DNA of 64,000 bases, taken from positions 62,001-126,000 of the forward strand of contig CAKTIM010000004.1 in NCBI GenBank assembly GCA_934565795.1. Direction: 5' to 3'. Below are positions 25,581 to 33,221 of this stretch, piece after piece. Source of the DNA: an uncultured Oscillospiraceae bacterium. Its GTDB lineage: Bacteria; Bacillota; Clostridia; Oscillospirales; Oscillospiraceae. The position numbers and the translations under genes were made by a program. The notes below the pieces were generated by a model, which made no database searches, was not told the DNA's origin, and saw only the letters and a list, made by a program, of their open reading frames with translations. Each line of letters opens with the position of its first letter. Position 1 is the first letter of the stretch.

Positions 25581-26474
25581 ATGGAACAACAGAGCAAAAA
25601 GGGCTGGCTGTACCTGCTGCCCGCGTTCGCGTTTCTGGGGGTGTTTATGGTCTACCCCCTCATCGACGTGTTTGTGTATTCCTTTGAGGAGGGCTTCAAC
25701 TTCGCCTCCCAGACCTACTCCGGGGTGGGCACCTTCAATTTCTCCTACGTGCTCCACGACCCCTATTTTTTGCAGGCGCTGAAAAATACCTTCATCCTGG
25801 TCATCATCACTGTTCCCCTGTCCACCGGCCTGGCGCTGCTGATCTCCGTGGCGCTGAATTCCATCGGGCGGCTGCGGGAGCTGTTCCAGACCGTGTTCTT
25901 CCTGCCCTATGTGACGAACACGCTGGCGGTGGGCCTGGTATTTATGATCCTTTTCAAAAAGACACCCTATTCCGACGGGCTGGTGAACCTGCTGCTGGGG
26001 CTGTTCGGTATTGCCCCGGTGGATTTCATCGACGGGCCTTACTGGGCAAAGATGTTCGTGCTGTGCTTCTACACGGTGTGGATCGTCATGCCCTTTAAGA
26101 TTCTGATCCTCACCAGTGCCCTGGCCTCGGTGAATCAGACCTATTACAACGCCGCCAAGGTGGACGGCACCTCCCGGTGGCGGATGTTTGCCCGCATCAC
26201 CCTGCCCATGATCTCCCCGTCCATCTTCTATCTGGTGATCACCGGCTTCATCGGGGCCTTCAAGGCCTACAGTGACGCGGTGGCCCTCTTCGGCGTAAAT
26301 CTGAACAACGCCCAGATGAACACCATCGTGGGCTATGTGTACGACATGCTCTACGGCAACTCCGGCGGCTACCCCTCCTATGCCTCCGCCGCGGCCATCA
26401 TCCTGTTTGCCATTGTGCTGACCATCACCTGCGTCAATCTGCTGGTGAGCAAAAAGCACGTGCACTATGTATGA
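25581..26474 (+). CDS. ABC importer permease, UgpA/MalF-like
   Basis: A 297-residue protein with six hydrophobic segments. The cytoplasmic EAA loop is NAAKVDGTSRWRMFARITLP, the ATPase-docking site of carbohydrate importers. GGAGCGG precedes the ATG. Its end overlaps the next permease frame. The context gives a sugar, polyol or glycerol-phosphate importer; the substrate is not readable. Confidence 0.9.
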   Translation: MEQQSKKGWLYLLPAFAFLGVFMVYPLIDVFVYSFEEGFNFASQTYSGVGTFNFSYVLHDPYFLQALKNTFILVIITVPLSTGLALLISVALNSIGRLRELFQTVFFLPYVTNTLAVGLVFMILFKKTPYSDGLVNLLLGLFGIAPVDFIDGPYWAKMFVLCFYTVWIVMPFKILILTSALASVNQTYYNAAKVDGTSRWRMFARITLPMISPSIFYLVITGFIGAFKAYSDAVALFGVNLNNAQMNTIVGYVYDMLYGNSGGYPSYASAAAIILFAIVLTITCVNLLVSKKHVHYV

Positions 26475-26484
26475 GGTGACGGAA

Positions 26485-27318
26485 ATGAAAAAAGACGGCC
26501 TGCGCCGCAGCCTGGTCTATGCGCTGCTGATCCTGTGGGGCATTCTGGTGCTGTTCCCCTTTTATTGGATGCTGCTGACCTCCGTGAAAAGCTATTCCGG
26601 CTACAACAGCGAGTATGTGCCCAAGCTCTTTACCCTGACCCCCACCCTGCAAAACTATGCCGACGCCTTCCGGGCGGTGCCCCTGGCCCAGTATTTTCTG
26701 AACACCCTCGTGTTCACCGTCATTACCACGGCGCTGATGCTGGTGGTGACGGTGCTGGCGGCCTTCGCCTTTGCCCGGCTCAACTTCCGGGGGAAGAATC
26801 TGGCGTTCACCCTGTTCCTGTCCCTGATGATGATCCCCAATGAGCTGGTGGTCATTACCAATTACGTCACCGTCACCGACGCCAACCTGCGCAATACCTT
26901 CGCCGGGCTGATCCTGCCCTCGGTGACCTCGGTGTTTTACATCTACCTGCTCAAGGAAAATTTCGCCCAGATCCCCGACGAGCTGTACTACGCCGCCAAG
27001 GTGGACGGCACCTCCGACCTGAAATACCTGTGGAAGGTCATGATCCCCATCTGCCAGCCCACCATCGTCACCGTGACCATTCTGAAGGTCATCGAGTGCT
27101 GGAACAGCTACATCTGGCCCCGGCTGGTGACCACGGATCCGAATCATTTCCTGGTGTCCGTGGGCATTCAGGAGATTCGGGAGAACGGCTTCGGGCGGGA
27201 GAATATCCCCGCCATGATGGCGGCGGTGGTGGTGATCTCGCTGCCGCTGATCGTGCTGTTCCTGCTGTTCCACAAGAAGATCATGGCCGGTGTGGCAAGA
27301 GGAGGCACCAAGGGATGA
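26485..27318 (+). CDS. ABC importer permease, UgpE/MalG-like
   Basis: A 277-residue protein with six hydrophobic segments and the EAA loop YAAKVDGTSDLKYLWKVMIP. I place the start at ATG 26485 (MKKDGLRRS), which has GAGGTGA upstream; ATG 26467 has no ribosome site and lies in the previous gene. Its stop overlaps the start of the binding protein gene as ATGA, so the two are translationally coupled. Confidence 0.9.
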   Translation: MKKDGLRRSLVYALLILWGILVLFPFYWMLLTSVKSYSGYNSEYVPKLFTLTPTLQNYADAFRAVPLAQYFLNTLVFTVITTALMLVVTVLAAFAFARLNFRGKNLAFTLFLSLMMIPNELVVITNYVTVTDANLRNTFAGLILPSVTSVFYIYLLKENFAQIPDELYYAAKVDGTSDLKYLWKVMIPICQPTIVTVTILKVIECWNSYIWPRLVTTDPNHFLVSVGIQEIRENGFGRENIPAMMAAVVVISLPLIVLFLLFHKKIMAGVARGGTKG

Positions 27319-28916
27319 AAAAAAGAATGCTTGCCCTGCTGCTCGCTGCCGCACTGCTGCTGACCCTCACCGGCTGCCATGGGGCGCGGGAGCGCGCCAG
27401 CTTCCAGCTGCCTCAGGAGCTGGATACCAGCCGCCAGTTCACCGTCACCTTCTGGGCCAAGAACGATACCAACATCACCCAGGCCAATATCTACAAGCAG
27501 GCCATTGCCGAATTCCAGGCGCTGTATCCCAACATCACCGTGGAAATGCGGCTGTACACCGACTACAGCCGCATCTACAACGATGTGATTACCAATATCG
27601 CCACCGCCACCACCCCCAATGTGTGCATCACCTATCCCGACCACATCGCCACCTACCTCACCGGCGAAAACGTGGTGGTGCCCCTGGATGAGCTGCTCAC
27701 CGATCCTGGCTACGGCCTGGGCGGCAGCAAGGTAAATTTCGACGCCCCCACCAAGGACGAGATTGTGCTGGAATTCCTGAGCGAATGCAATTTTGCCGGG
27801 CATCAGTATGCCCTGCCCTATATGCGCTCCACGGAGGCCTGCTATGTCAACAAGGACTATGTGGAGCAGCTGGGCTTTACCCTGCCGGAGGTGCTGACCT
27901 GGGACTTCGTCTGGCAGGTCAGCGAGGCCGCCATGGAAAAGGACGGGGAGCTGTTTAAGCTCAACGGGCAGAAGGTGATGATCCCGTTCATCTATAAGTC
28001 CACGGACAATATGATGATCCAGATGCTGCACCAGCTGGACGCGGACTATGCCGACGCCACCGGCCGCATCGGCCTGTTCAGCGATACCACCCGGGATATT
28101 CTGAAAACCGTGGCGGAGCATGCCAAAACCAGGGCCTTTTCCACCTTCCAGATTTCCAGCTACCCGGCCAATTTCCTGAACGCCGGCCAGTGCATCTTCG
28201 CCGTGGATTCCACCGCAGGCTCCACCTGGATGGGCAGCCACGCGCCCCTGCTGGACATCAGCGCCGATTCCCTGGTGGAATTTGAAACGGCGGTGCTGCC
28301 CATTCCCCAGTATGACCCGGAGCACCCGACCATGATCTCCCAGGGCCCCTCCATGTGCCTGTTCAACAAGGAGGACCCTCAGGAGGTGCTGGCCTCCTGG
28401 CTCTTCATGCAGTATCTGCTCACGGACAGCGTGCAGATTCGCTACTCCTGCACCGAGGGCTACGTCCCCGTCACCACCAAGGCCCAGGGAAGCGAAGCCT
28501 ATCAGGACTACCTGAGCCGGGAGGGCGAGGACGACAGTGAGCACTACAGCGTCAAGCTGGAGGCTGTGAAGCTGCTGCTTGCCAATACGGAAAACACCTT
28601 CACCACCCCGGTGTTCAACGGCTCCGCATCACTGCGCAGCGCCGCCGGAGAGCTGATCGAAAACGTGACCAAATCCGTCCGCCGGAAGAAAACCGTGGAT
28701 GACGATTTCATTACAAATCTCTACGCCGAGACCCGCTCCCTGTACCGCCTGGATCAGATTCAGCAGTCCGAAGCAACCACCCACGACCTGGGGCCGCTGC
28801 CCACCGAGGCGGTAGCGCTGCTTGCCTCCCTGGGCATCTGCTGGCTCGGCATCCTGGGCTATCTCGCGGCAACCGCCATAAAGAAAAAGACCCGCCACAC
28901 CTCCACCGGCCGTTGA
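27315..28916 (+). CDS. ABC importer solute-binding lipoprotein with C-terminal membrane helix
   Basis: A 533-residue protein. The signal peptide MKKRMLALLLAAALLLTLTGC ends in a lipobox Cys. The body matches family-1 extracellular solute-binding proteins (FTVTFWAKNDTNITQANIYK, PNITVEMRLYTDYSR, FAVDSTAGSTWMGSHAPLLD, TEGYVPVTTKAQGS). Unusually, residues of about 500-520 (VALLASLGICWLGILGYLAA) form a hydrophobic helix followed by KKKTR, so the protein may be held at both ends. It is last in the operon and overlaps the permease by ATGA. A repeat cluster follows. Confidence 0.88.
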   Translation: MKKRMLALLLAAALLLTLTGCHGARERASFQLPQELDTSRQFTVTFWAKNDTNITQANIYKQAIAEFQALYPNITVEMRLYTDYSRIYNDVITNIATATTPNVCITYPDHIATYLTGENVVVPLDELLTDPGYGLGGSKVNFDAPTKDEIVLEFLSECNFAGHQYALPYMRSTEACYVNKDYVEQLGFTLPEVLTWDFVWQVSEAAMEKDGELFKLNGQKVMIPFIYKSTDNMMIQMLHQLDADYADATGRIGLFSDTTRDILKTVAEHAKTRAFSTFQISSYPANFLNAGQCIFAVDSTAGSTWMGSHAPLLDISADSLVEFETAVLPIPQYDPEHPTMISQGPSMCLFNKEDPQEVLASWLFMQYLLTDSVQIRYSCTEGYVPVTTKAQGSEAYQDYLSREGEDDSEHYSVKLEAVKLLLANTENTFTTPVFNGSASLRSAAGELIENVTKSVRRKKTVDDDFITNLYAETRSLYRLDQIQQSEATTHDLGPLPTEAVALLASLGICWLGILGYLAATAIKKKTRHTSTGR

Positions 28917-28954
28917 CCCCACGATCGGTACGTTGAATGAAACGCAAAAAATAT

Positions 28955-29765
28955 CCATCCCCCCGTAGGGGTCGGCAACCTGCCGACCCTAAACCTGCCG
29001 GTTTCGATAGCAGTAAAGATGAGCGTATAACCTGACGTATACATCCCCCGAGCTTCCCTGAGGGGTGTTGCAGAGCGCAGCGAATCTTTAATCACAATCA
29101 TTGCCGGTGGCAATGATACAATAATTAAATAGCTGTCGCCGCAGCGACTGAAGAGGGCACTCAGGTGATGGTTTCGAGAGAGATTTGGTTAAAAAGGTAG
29201 AATCATAAACATTCTGAGTTCGTAGGGGCGGATATTAGCCGCCCGAAAGCCAACGGTTTAGGAAGCAGAACGTTGAATGGAAGCAGGAAAAACTCCTGAG
29301 TTCGTAGGGGTCGGCAATTTGTCGACCCGCCGTGTACCGGGACTGAGCGCTTCGTCTATACAGCTCACGTTCGTTACCTTTCGGGCGGCTGATATCCGCC
29401 CCTACGGATGGGTGCTCACCATTCGCCGCACCCTTTGAGAAAATCCTACTGCGGTAGGCCCTCTTCAGTCAGCCCTACGGGCTGCCAGCTTCCCCCAAGG
29501 GAAGCTTTGGTGGTGGCGGAAGCTGCTCCCATTCAACGGACTGCTGCTAAAATGGCGATGTTGCGGGGCGGCAGGTTGCCGCCCCCTACGGACTCAGAAT
29601 CTTTTAGCGGATTCCATTCAACCGTCAGCTCAGGCCCGTAACGGTGCGGGCGGCTGGTATCCGCCCCTACGGATGGGGTGCTTACCATTCAACGGACTGC
29701 TGATGGAATGCCAACGCTGCGGAGCGGCAGGTTGCCGCCCCCTACGAAAAGGTGCTTGCAATTCG
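28955..29765. repeat. REP-like mosaic cluster 3
   Basis: Modules on plus at 28965-28989, 29222-29245 and 29304-29328; on minus at 29382-29405, 29564-29589, 29647-29670 and 29720-29745. One 65-bp inserted element lies at 29066-29130. The plus modules are all on the left and the minus modules all on the right, so the cluster is roughly one large inverted structure. No gene is supported in this 920-base gap. Confidence 0.8.
29066..29130 (+). mobile_element. 64-bp hairpin insertion element, copy b (diverged)
   Basis: It starts TGTTGCAGAGCGCAGCGAAT after GGGG and ends before AGCTGTCGCC. The core ATTGCCGGTGGCAAT is kept. The flanks match the uninterrupted CTGAGGGGGAAGCTGTCGCC seen in cluster 1. 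Confidence 0.55.
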
Positions 29766-29790
29766 GTGTGCTGCTATTGAAACTGAGAGG

Positions 29791-29804
29791 GTGACGCGCG
29801 TCAC
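29791..29804. promoter_or_regulatory. Palindrome upstream of the acyltransferase operon
   Basis: GTGACGCGCGTCAC is a perfect 14-bp palindrome, 34 bases before the start codon. It could be an operator; no clear promoter was found around it. Confidence 0.3.
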
Positions 29805-29837
29805 AAAGCATCATCCTACATAGAAAGGAGGCCGCCT

Positions 29838-31100
29838 GTGGCTGATTGGTTGCGGCTGGATAATGCCGCTTTGATTTTCCCTGCCGTGCGGCGGCGGGAT
29901 TGGACGAATGCTTTTCGGGTATCCGCCACGCTGAATGAAAAAATCAGGCCGGAGGTATTGCAGCAGGCGGTGGACGCGCTGATGCCCCGGTTTCCATCCA
30001 TGTATGTATGCCTGCGCAAGGGCATGTTCTGGTATTATCTGCAAAAGCTGGCCGCGCCGCCGAAAGTCCGGCCGGACGGGGCCTGCCCCCTGATCCACAT
30101 GACCGGGCGGGAGCTGCGCAAATGCTGCCTGCGGGTGCTGTACTATAACGACCGCATCGCTGTGGAGTGCTTCCATGCCGTCACCGACGGCAGCGGTGGG
30201 ATGGTCTTTCTGAAAACCCTCACCGCCGCCTACCTGTCTCTTGCCCACGGGATCGAAATTCCGGCGGGCTTCGGGGTGCTGGACATCCACGAGCCGCCCC
30301 GGCAGGAGGAGCAGGCGGATCTGTTCACCCAGGCTGCCGGGAGCATCGCTCTGAGCCGCCGGGAGGAAAACGCCCTGCGGCTGCGGGGCGCCCGGGAGGA
30401 GGACGGCTTCCTCCACCTGATTATCGCCTCCATCCCCCAGGAGCAGCTGCTGGATCTGGCTCATCAGCACCGCTGCACCGTCACTGCCCTGCTCAGCGCG
30501 GTGATGCTCCAGTCCGTGCTGGCCCTGGCCAGGCTCCCCCAGCGGGGCCGGTGGGCCAAAATCACCGTGGCGGTGGATTTGCGCCGGGTGCTGGGCGGCT
30601 CCACGCTGCGCAATTTTGCCCTGGCCGTCAATGTGGGCGTCGACCCCCGGCTGGGCAGCTACAGCCTGGAGGATCTGATCCGCGCCGTGCAGAGCCAGCT
30701 GGATACCCAGGTGACCCGTCAGCAGATGGCGGCGCGGGTGGCGGCCAATGTGCAGCCGTCCCAGAATTTCATCATCCGGGTCATGCCCCGCCCCGTCAAG
30801 GACGTGGTGCTGCGCATGGTATATAACCGGGTGGGCGAATGCAAGGGCAGCCTGAATATCTCCAACCTGGGAAAATCGGAGCTGCCGGAGGCCATGCGTC
30901 CCTATGTGAAATTTCTGGACTTCACCATCGGCCCCCAGGCCACCTATCCCAATAATTGCAGCGTGGTATCCTACGGCGGCGTGACCCGCATCAACCTGAT
31001 CCGCTCCACCCGGCAGCCCCGGCTGGAGCGGGATTTCCTGAACCGGCTGGTGGAGCTGGGCATGGAGGTCACCGTGGACAGCAACGAAAGGACGACATAA
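29838..31100 (+). CDS. Condensation/acetyltransferase-fold protein
   Basis: A 420-residue protein with GTG start and an AAAGGAGG ribosome site. H113-A-V-T-D117-G118 is the HxxxDG active-site motif of the CoA-dependent acyltransferase/condensation superfamily (alcohol O-acetyltransferase, PapA and NRPS condensation domains). A second conserved region, LNISNLGKSELPEAMRPYV, resembles the structural DFGWG-like part. No carrier protein or NRPS gene is nearby, so a free-standing acyltransferase acting on a small molecule or lipid is more likely. The DUF6320 gene begins at the next base after its stop and an AraC gene follows, suggesting one operon. Confidence 0.72.
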   Translation: MADWLRLDNAALIFPAVRRRDWTNAFRVSATLNEKIRPEVLQQAVDALMPRFPSMYVCLRKGMFWYYLQKLAAPPKVRPDGACPLIHMTGRELRKCCLRVLYYNDRIAVECFHAVTDGSGGMVFLKTLTAAYLSLAHGIEIPAGFGVLDIHEPPRQEEQADLFTQAAGSIALSRREENALRLRGAREEDGFLHLIIASIPQEQLLDLAHQHRCTVTALLSAVMLQSVLALARLPQRGRWAKITVAVDLRRVLGGSTLRNFALAVNVGVDPRLGSYSLEDLIRAVQSQLDTQVTRQQMAARVAANVQPSQNFIIRVMPRPVKDVVLRMVYNRVGECKGSLNISNLGKSELPEAMRPYVKFLDFTIGPQATYPNNCSVVSYGGVTRINLIRSTRQPRLERDFLNRLVELGMEVTVDSNERTT

Positions 31101-31790
31101 ATGTATTGTATGAATTGCGGCGTAAAGCTGGGCGCGGGGGAGGAAAAATGCCCCCTGTGCGGCCTGCGCGCTTACCATCCTGATTTGCAGCGCACCCCCG
31201 GCCCCAGCCTGTATCCGCGCCAATGGACTGCCCCGGAGGCGGAGCGCAGCGGCCTGCGATATCTGCTGACGGTGTTCTTCCTGGTGGCGGTGGGCGCGTG
31301 CCTGCTGATCGATTTCCTCCTGGCCGACCACGTTACCTGGTCGGGCTTCGTGCTGGCGGGACTGCTCACCGGCTATGTGCTGCTGGTGCTCCCACTGTGG
31401 TTTGCCCGGCCCAACGCGGTGGCACTGCTGGCCATTGATTTCGTAGCAGTGAATTTGATGCTGCTTTACATCGATCTGGCCGTGGGCGGGCACTGGTATC
31501 TGTCCCTGGCCTTCCCGGTGACGGGCATTTACGGCGCGCTGGTCACCGGCTCCGCCGCCATCGTCAAGTACGTCCGGCGGGGGCGCTTCTTCCAGCTGGG
31601 GGGCATCTGCATCGCCTTCGGCTGCTCGACCATGCTGCTGGAATTCTTTATCTGCATCACCTTTGACAAGCGGATGTTCGTGTGGAGCCTGTACCCGGTG
31701 GCGCTGCTTGGCTCCATCGGCCTGTTCTGGATTCTGGCAGGCATCATCCGCCCCCTGGGCAACGCCATCCGCAAGCGCGCGTTTTTGTAA
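31101..31790 (+). CDS. DUF6320 family zinc-ribbon membrane protein
   Basis: A 229-residue protein. The N-terminal zinc ribbon is YCMNCGVKLGAGEEKCPLCG. A short linker (PGPSLYPRQWTAPEAERSGL) leads to about six to seven hydrophobic segments. This matches DUF6320-type proteins, found beside condensation-fold acyltransferases in clostridia; the function is unknown. The ATG directly abuts the stop of the acyltransferase, a sign of tight coupling and perhaps a complex. Confidence 0.7.
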   Translation: MYCMNCGVKLGAGEEKCPLCGLRAYHPDLQRTPGPSLYPRQWTAPEAERSGLRYLLTVFFLVAVGACLLIDFLLADHVTWSGFVLAGLLTGYVLLVLPLWFARPNAVALLAIDFVAVNLMLLYIDLAVGGHWYLSLAFPVTGIYGALVTGSAAIVKYVRRGRFFQLGGICIAFGCSTMLLEFFICITFDKRMFVWSLYPVALLGSIGLFWILAGIIRPLGNAIRKRAFL

Positions 31791-31801
31791 GGAGGCAGGC
31801 C

Positions 31802-32560
31802 ATGACGGAGCTGGGGATCGACGAGCAGCAGCTGTTTTATCTGGAATTTATGAACCGGGAAAACCACTTCCGTCACGCGGGACGGGGGCAGGAGCTGCTG
31901 GAAATGGAGCTGCTGCGCGACGCCAACCCCCAGGCGGTGGAGCACGGAGACCAGACCTTCCGGGAGGCGCTGCAGGGCCGGGTATCCAGCGACCCGGTGC
32001 GCAATTACAAGTATCTGTTTGTGGCCAGCGTGACCCTGTGCTGCCGCTGCTGCATCGAGGGCGGGCTGGACGAGGAGCGGGCCTATAACATCAGCGACCT
32101 GTTCATCCAGAAAATGGACGCCCTGGACAGCCAGCAGCAGGTAATCGACCTCCACCGGGAGATGCTGGGCTTTTACCTGCGGGAGATGACTGCCGTCAAG
32201 CGCCGCCGGAGCTGTGCCCGGCCGGTGCGGGAATGCCTGAGCTACATCGATACCTATCTCCACGAGCCGATCCACGTCAGCGACCTGGCAAAATACGTGG
32301 GGATGAACGAGAGCTATCTGTCCGTATTATTCAAAAAGGAGACCGGCAAAGCGGTCTCCTCTTATATCCGGGAGCGGCGTATCCGGGCGGCGGAGGGAAT
32401 GCTCCGCTATACCGATTACGACTGCTCTGAAATTGCGAGCTTCCTGGCATTCTGCTCCCAGAGCCACTTCATCAGTGTATTCCGGCAGCAGACAGGACTG
32501 ACGCCGAGACAGTACCGCAGCCGGTACGCCCCGCAGCGTCAGCTCAAAGCACGGGAATGA
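31802..32560 (+). CDS. AraC-family regulator
   Basis: A 252-residue protein. The C-terminal 100 residues are a double helix-turn-helix: HVSDLAKYVGMNESYLSVLF, ETGKAVSSYIRERRIRAAEG and FCSQSHFISVFRQQTGLTPR. The N-terminal 150 residues are helical, with Cys-rich TLCCRCCIEGG, and are not a cupin. AGGAGG lies 8 bases before the ATG and 11 bases after DUF6320. It probably regulates the operon it ends, or the convergent peptide gene whose last 17 bases overlap its own end. Confidence 0.85.
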   Translation: MTELGIDEQQLFYLEFMNRENHFRHAGRGQELLEMELLRDANPQAVEHGDQTFREALQGRVSSDPVRNYKYLFVASVTLCCRCCIEGGLDEERAYNISDLFIQKMDALDSQQQVIDLHREMLGFYLREMTAVKRRRSCARPVRECLSYIDTYLHEPIHVSDLAKYVGMNESYLSVLFKKETGKAVSSYIRERRIRAAEGMLRYTDYDCSEIASFLAFCSQSHFISVFRQQTGLTPRQYRSRYAPQRQLKARE

Positions 32561-32660
32561 CGATGCCGTTGACGCAGGCGTAGCAGCGCACCTTGCCGGT
32601 ATCCGGGCGGGCGGATGCATTGGTCTGCACGTGAACCTTGTTTTTCAGTAGCTTTTTCAT
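32544..32660 (-). CDS. 38-residue peptide, possible RiPP precursor or signal peptide
   Basis: Minus-strand frame of 38 codons with ATG 32660 and a perfect GGAGG 8 bases upstream (32669-32673). It begins MKKLLKNKVHVQTNASARPD and ends TGKVRCYACVNGIVIPVL: a basic leader-like half and a hydrophobic tail with two Cys (C-Y-A-C). Size and layout resemble ribosomal peptide precursors. The last 17 bases overlap the convergent AraC gene. A possible extended -10 promoter lies beyond two MITE copies. No maturase or peptidase gene is next to it, so the function is open. Confidence 0.5.
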   Translation of the reverse strand: MKKLLKNKVHVQTNASARPDTGKVRCYACVNGIVIPVL

Positions 32661-32689
32661 TGCGTTATCCTCCATAGGGTTTGAGTTAG

Positions 32690-32850
32690 GGAAGCTCTGA
32701 TTAAATCGGCAAGAGCTGACAGCGAGAGATTTTTCGCCAGATGAAAGTATCAAAAGTGGAGGAATACTGTATGTATTTCCCACTTTTGATACTGCACAGC
32801 TGGGGAAAAAGATCCGCTGCTCAGCCGCAGACGATTTATTCAGAGTTTCC
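32690..32850 (-). mobile_element. MITE-like element, full length
   Basis: 161 bp. Ends GGAAGCTCTGATTAAATCGG and CGATTTATTCAGAGTTTCC; central stem GTATCAAAAGTGG/CCACTTTTGATAC around GGAATACTGTATGTATTTCC. TTA flanks both ends. It lies between the peptide gene and its likely promoter. Confidence 0.8.
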
Positions 32851-32854
32851 TTAG

Positions 32855-32917
32855 AGAAGCTCCGATTCGATCGGTAAGACCGGCTTTTGGGCCGCAGCCG
32901 ATTTATTCAGAGGCTCC
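32855..32917 (-). mobile_element. MITE-like element, 63-bp short form
   Basis: It starts AGAAGCTCCGATTCGATCGG and ends CGATTTATTCAGAGGCTCC, with an inner stem ACCGGC/GCCGCAG-like. It is adjacent to the full copy at 32690-32850 with a 4-base gap. Confidence 0.65.
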
Positions 32918-32931
32918 TCAGTTGCGGCGCA

Positions 32932-32937
32932 AGTATA
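32932..32937 (-). promoter_or_regulatory. Possible extended -10 for the peptide gene
   Basis: On the minus strand TGCTATACT, an extended -10 with no good -35. Transcription from here would pass through both MITE copies into the peptide gene. The AT-rich stretch 32938-33062 shows nothing else. Confidence 0.3.
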
Positions 32938-33062
32938 GCAAATAATGTCAAAAATGAATATCAGATTAATTGGCTGATTATCAAATCTATTTTGTAAACT
33001 GCATTTTTGAACGCTGTAATTTTTAATTTTTTATTAAAACCAGCAAAATTCGGAATAGAATT

Positions 33063-33085
33063 TTATTGTGCAGCCTGCACAATAA
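33063..33085. promoter_or_regulatory. Palindromic operator-like site upstream of pyk
   Basis: Arms TTATTGTGCA/TGCACAATAA with a 3-base centre, 50 bases before the pyk -35. It resembles a regulator site in symmetry but does not match the Rex consensus spacing. Confidence 0.35.
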
Positions 33086-33134
33086 ACCTGGGGGCGACCG
33101 GCAAATAAAGTTGGCGCCACGGAAAAAATAGAGA

Positions 33135-33163
33135 TTGTATTTTTATGGAAAGCCTGCTATGAT
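33135..33163 (+). promoter_or_regulatory. Sigma-A promoter for pyruvate kinase
   Basis: TTGTAT, 17-base spacer, TATGAT, 58 bases before the start codon. Confidence 0.65.
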
Positions 33164-33221
33164 AGGGCAAAACCAAGGGAGGCCCCGGCTGAGGCGTTTC
33201 CCGGATAAAGGAGCGTTTACC

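Noticed and set aside
27030..27314. Extended N-terminus of the solute-binding protein (628 codons)
   Set aside because: It overlaps the permease gene by about 290 bases in another frame. ATG 27315 gives a perfect lipoprotein signal.
33063..33085. Rex redox operator upstream of pyk
   Set aside because: Rex sites have TTGTGAA-type arms with a 4-base centre. Here the arms are TTGTGCA with a 3-base centre, so I list only an unnamed palindrome.
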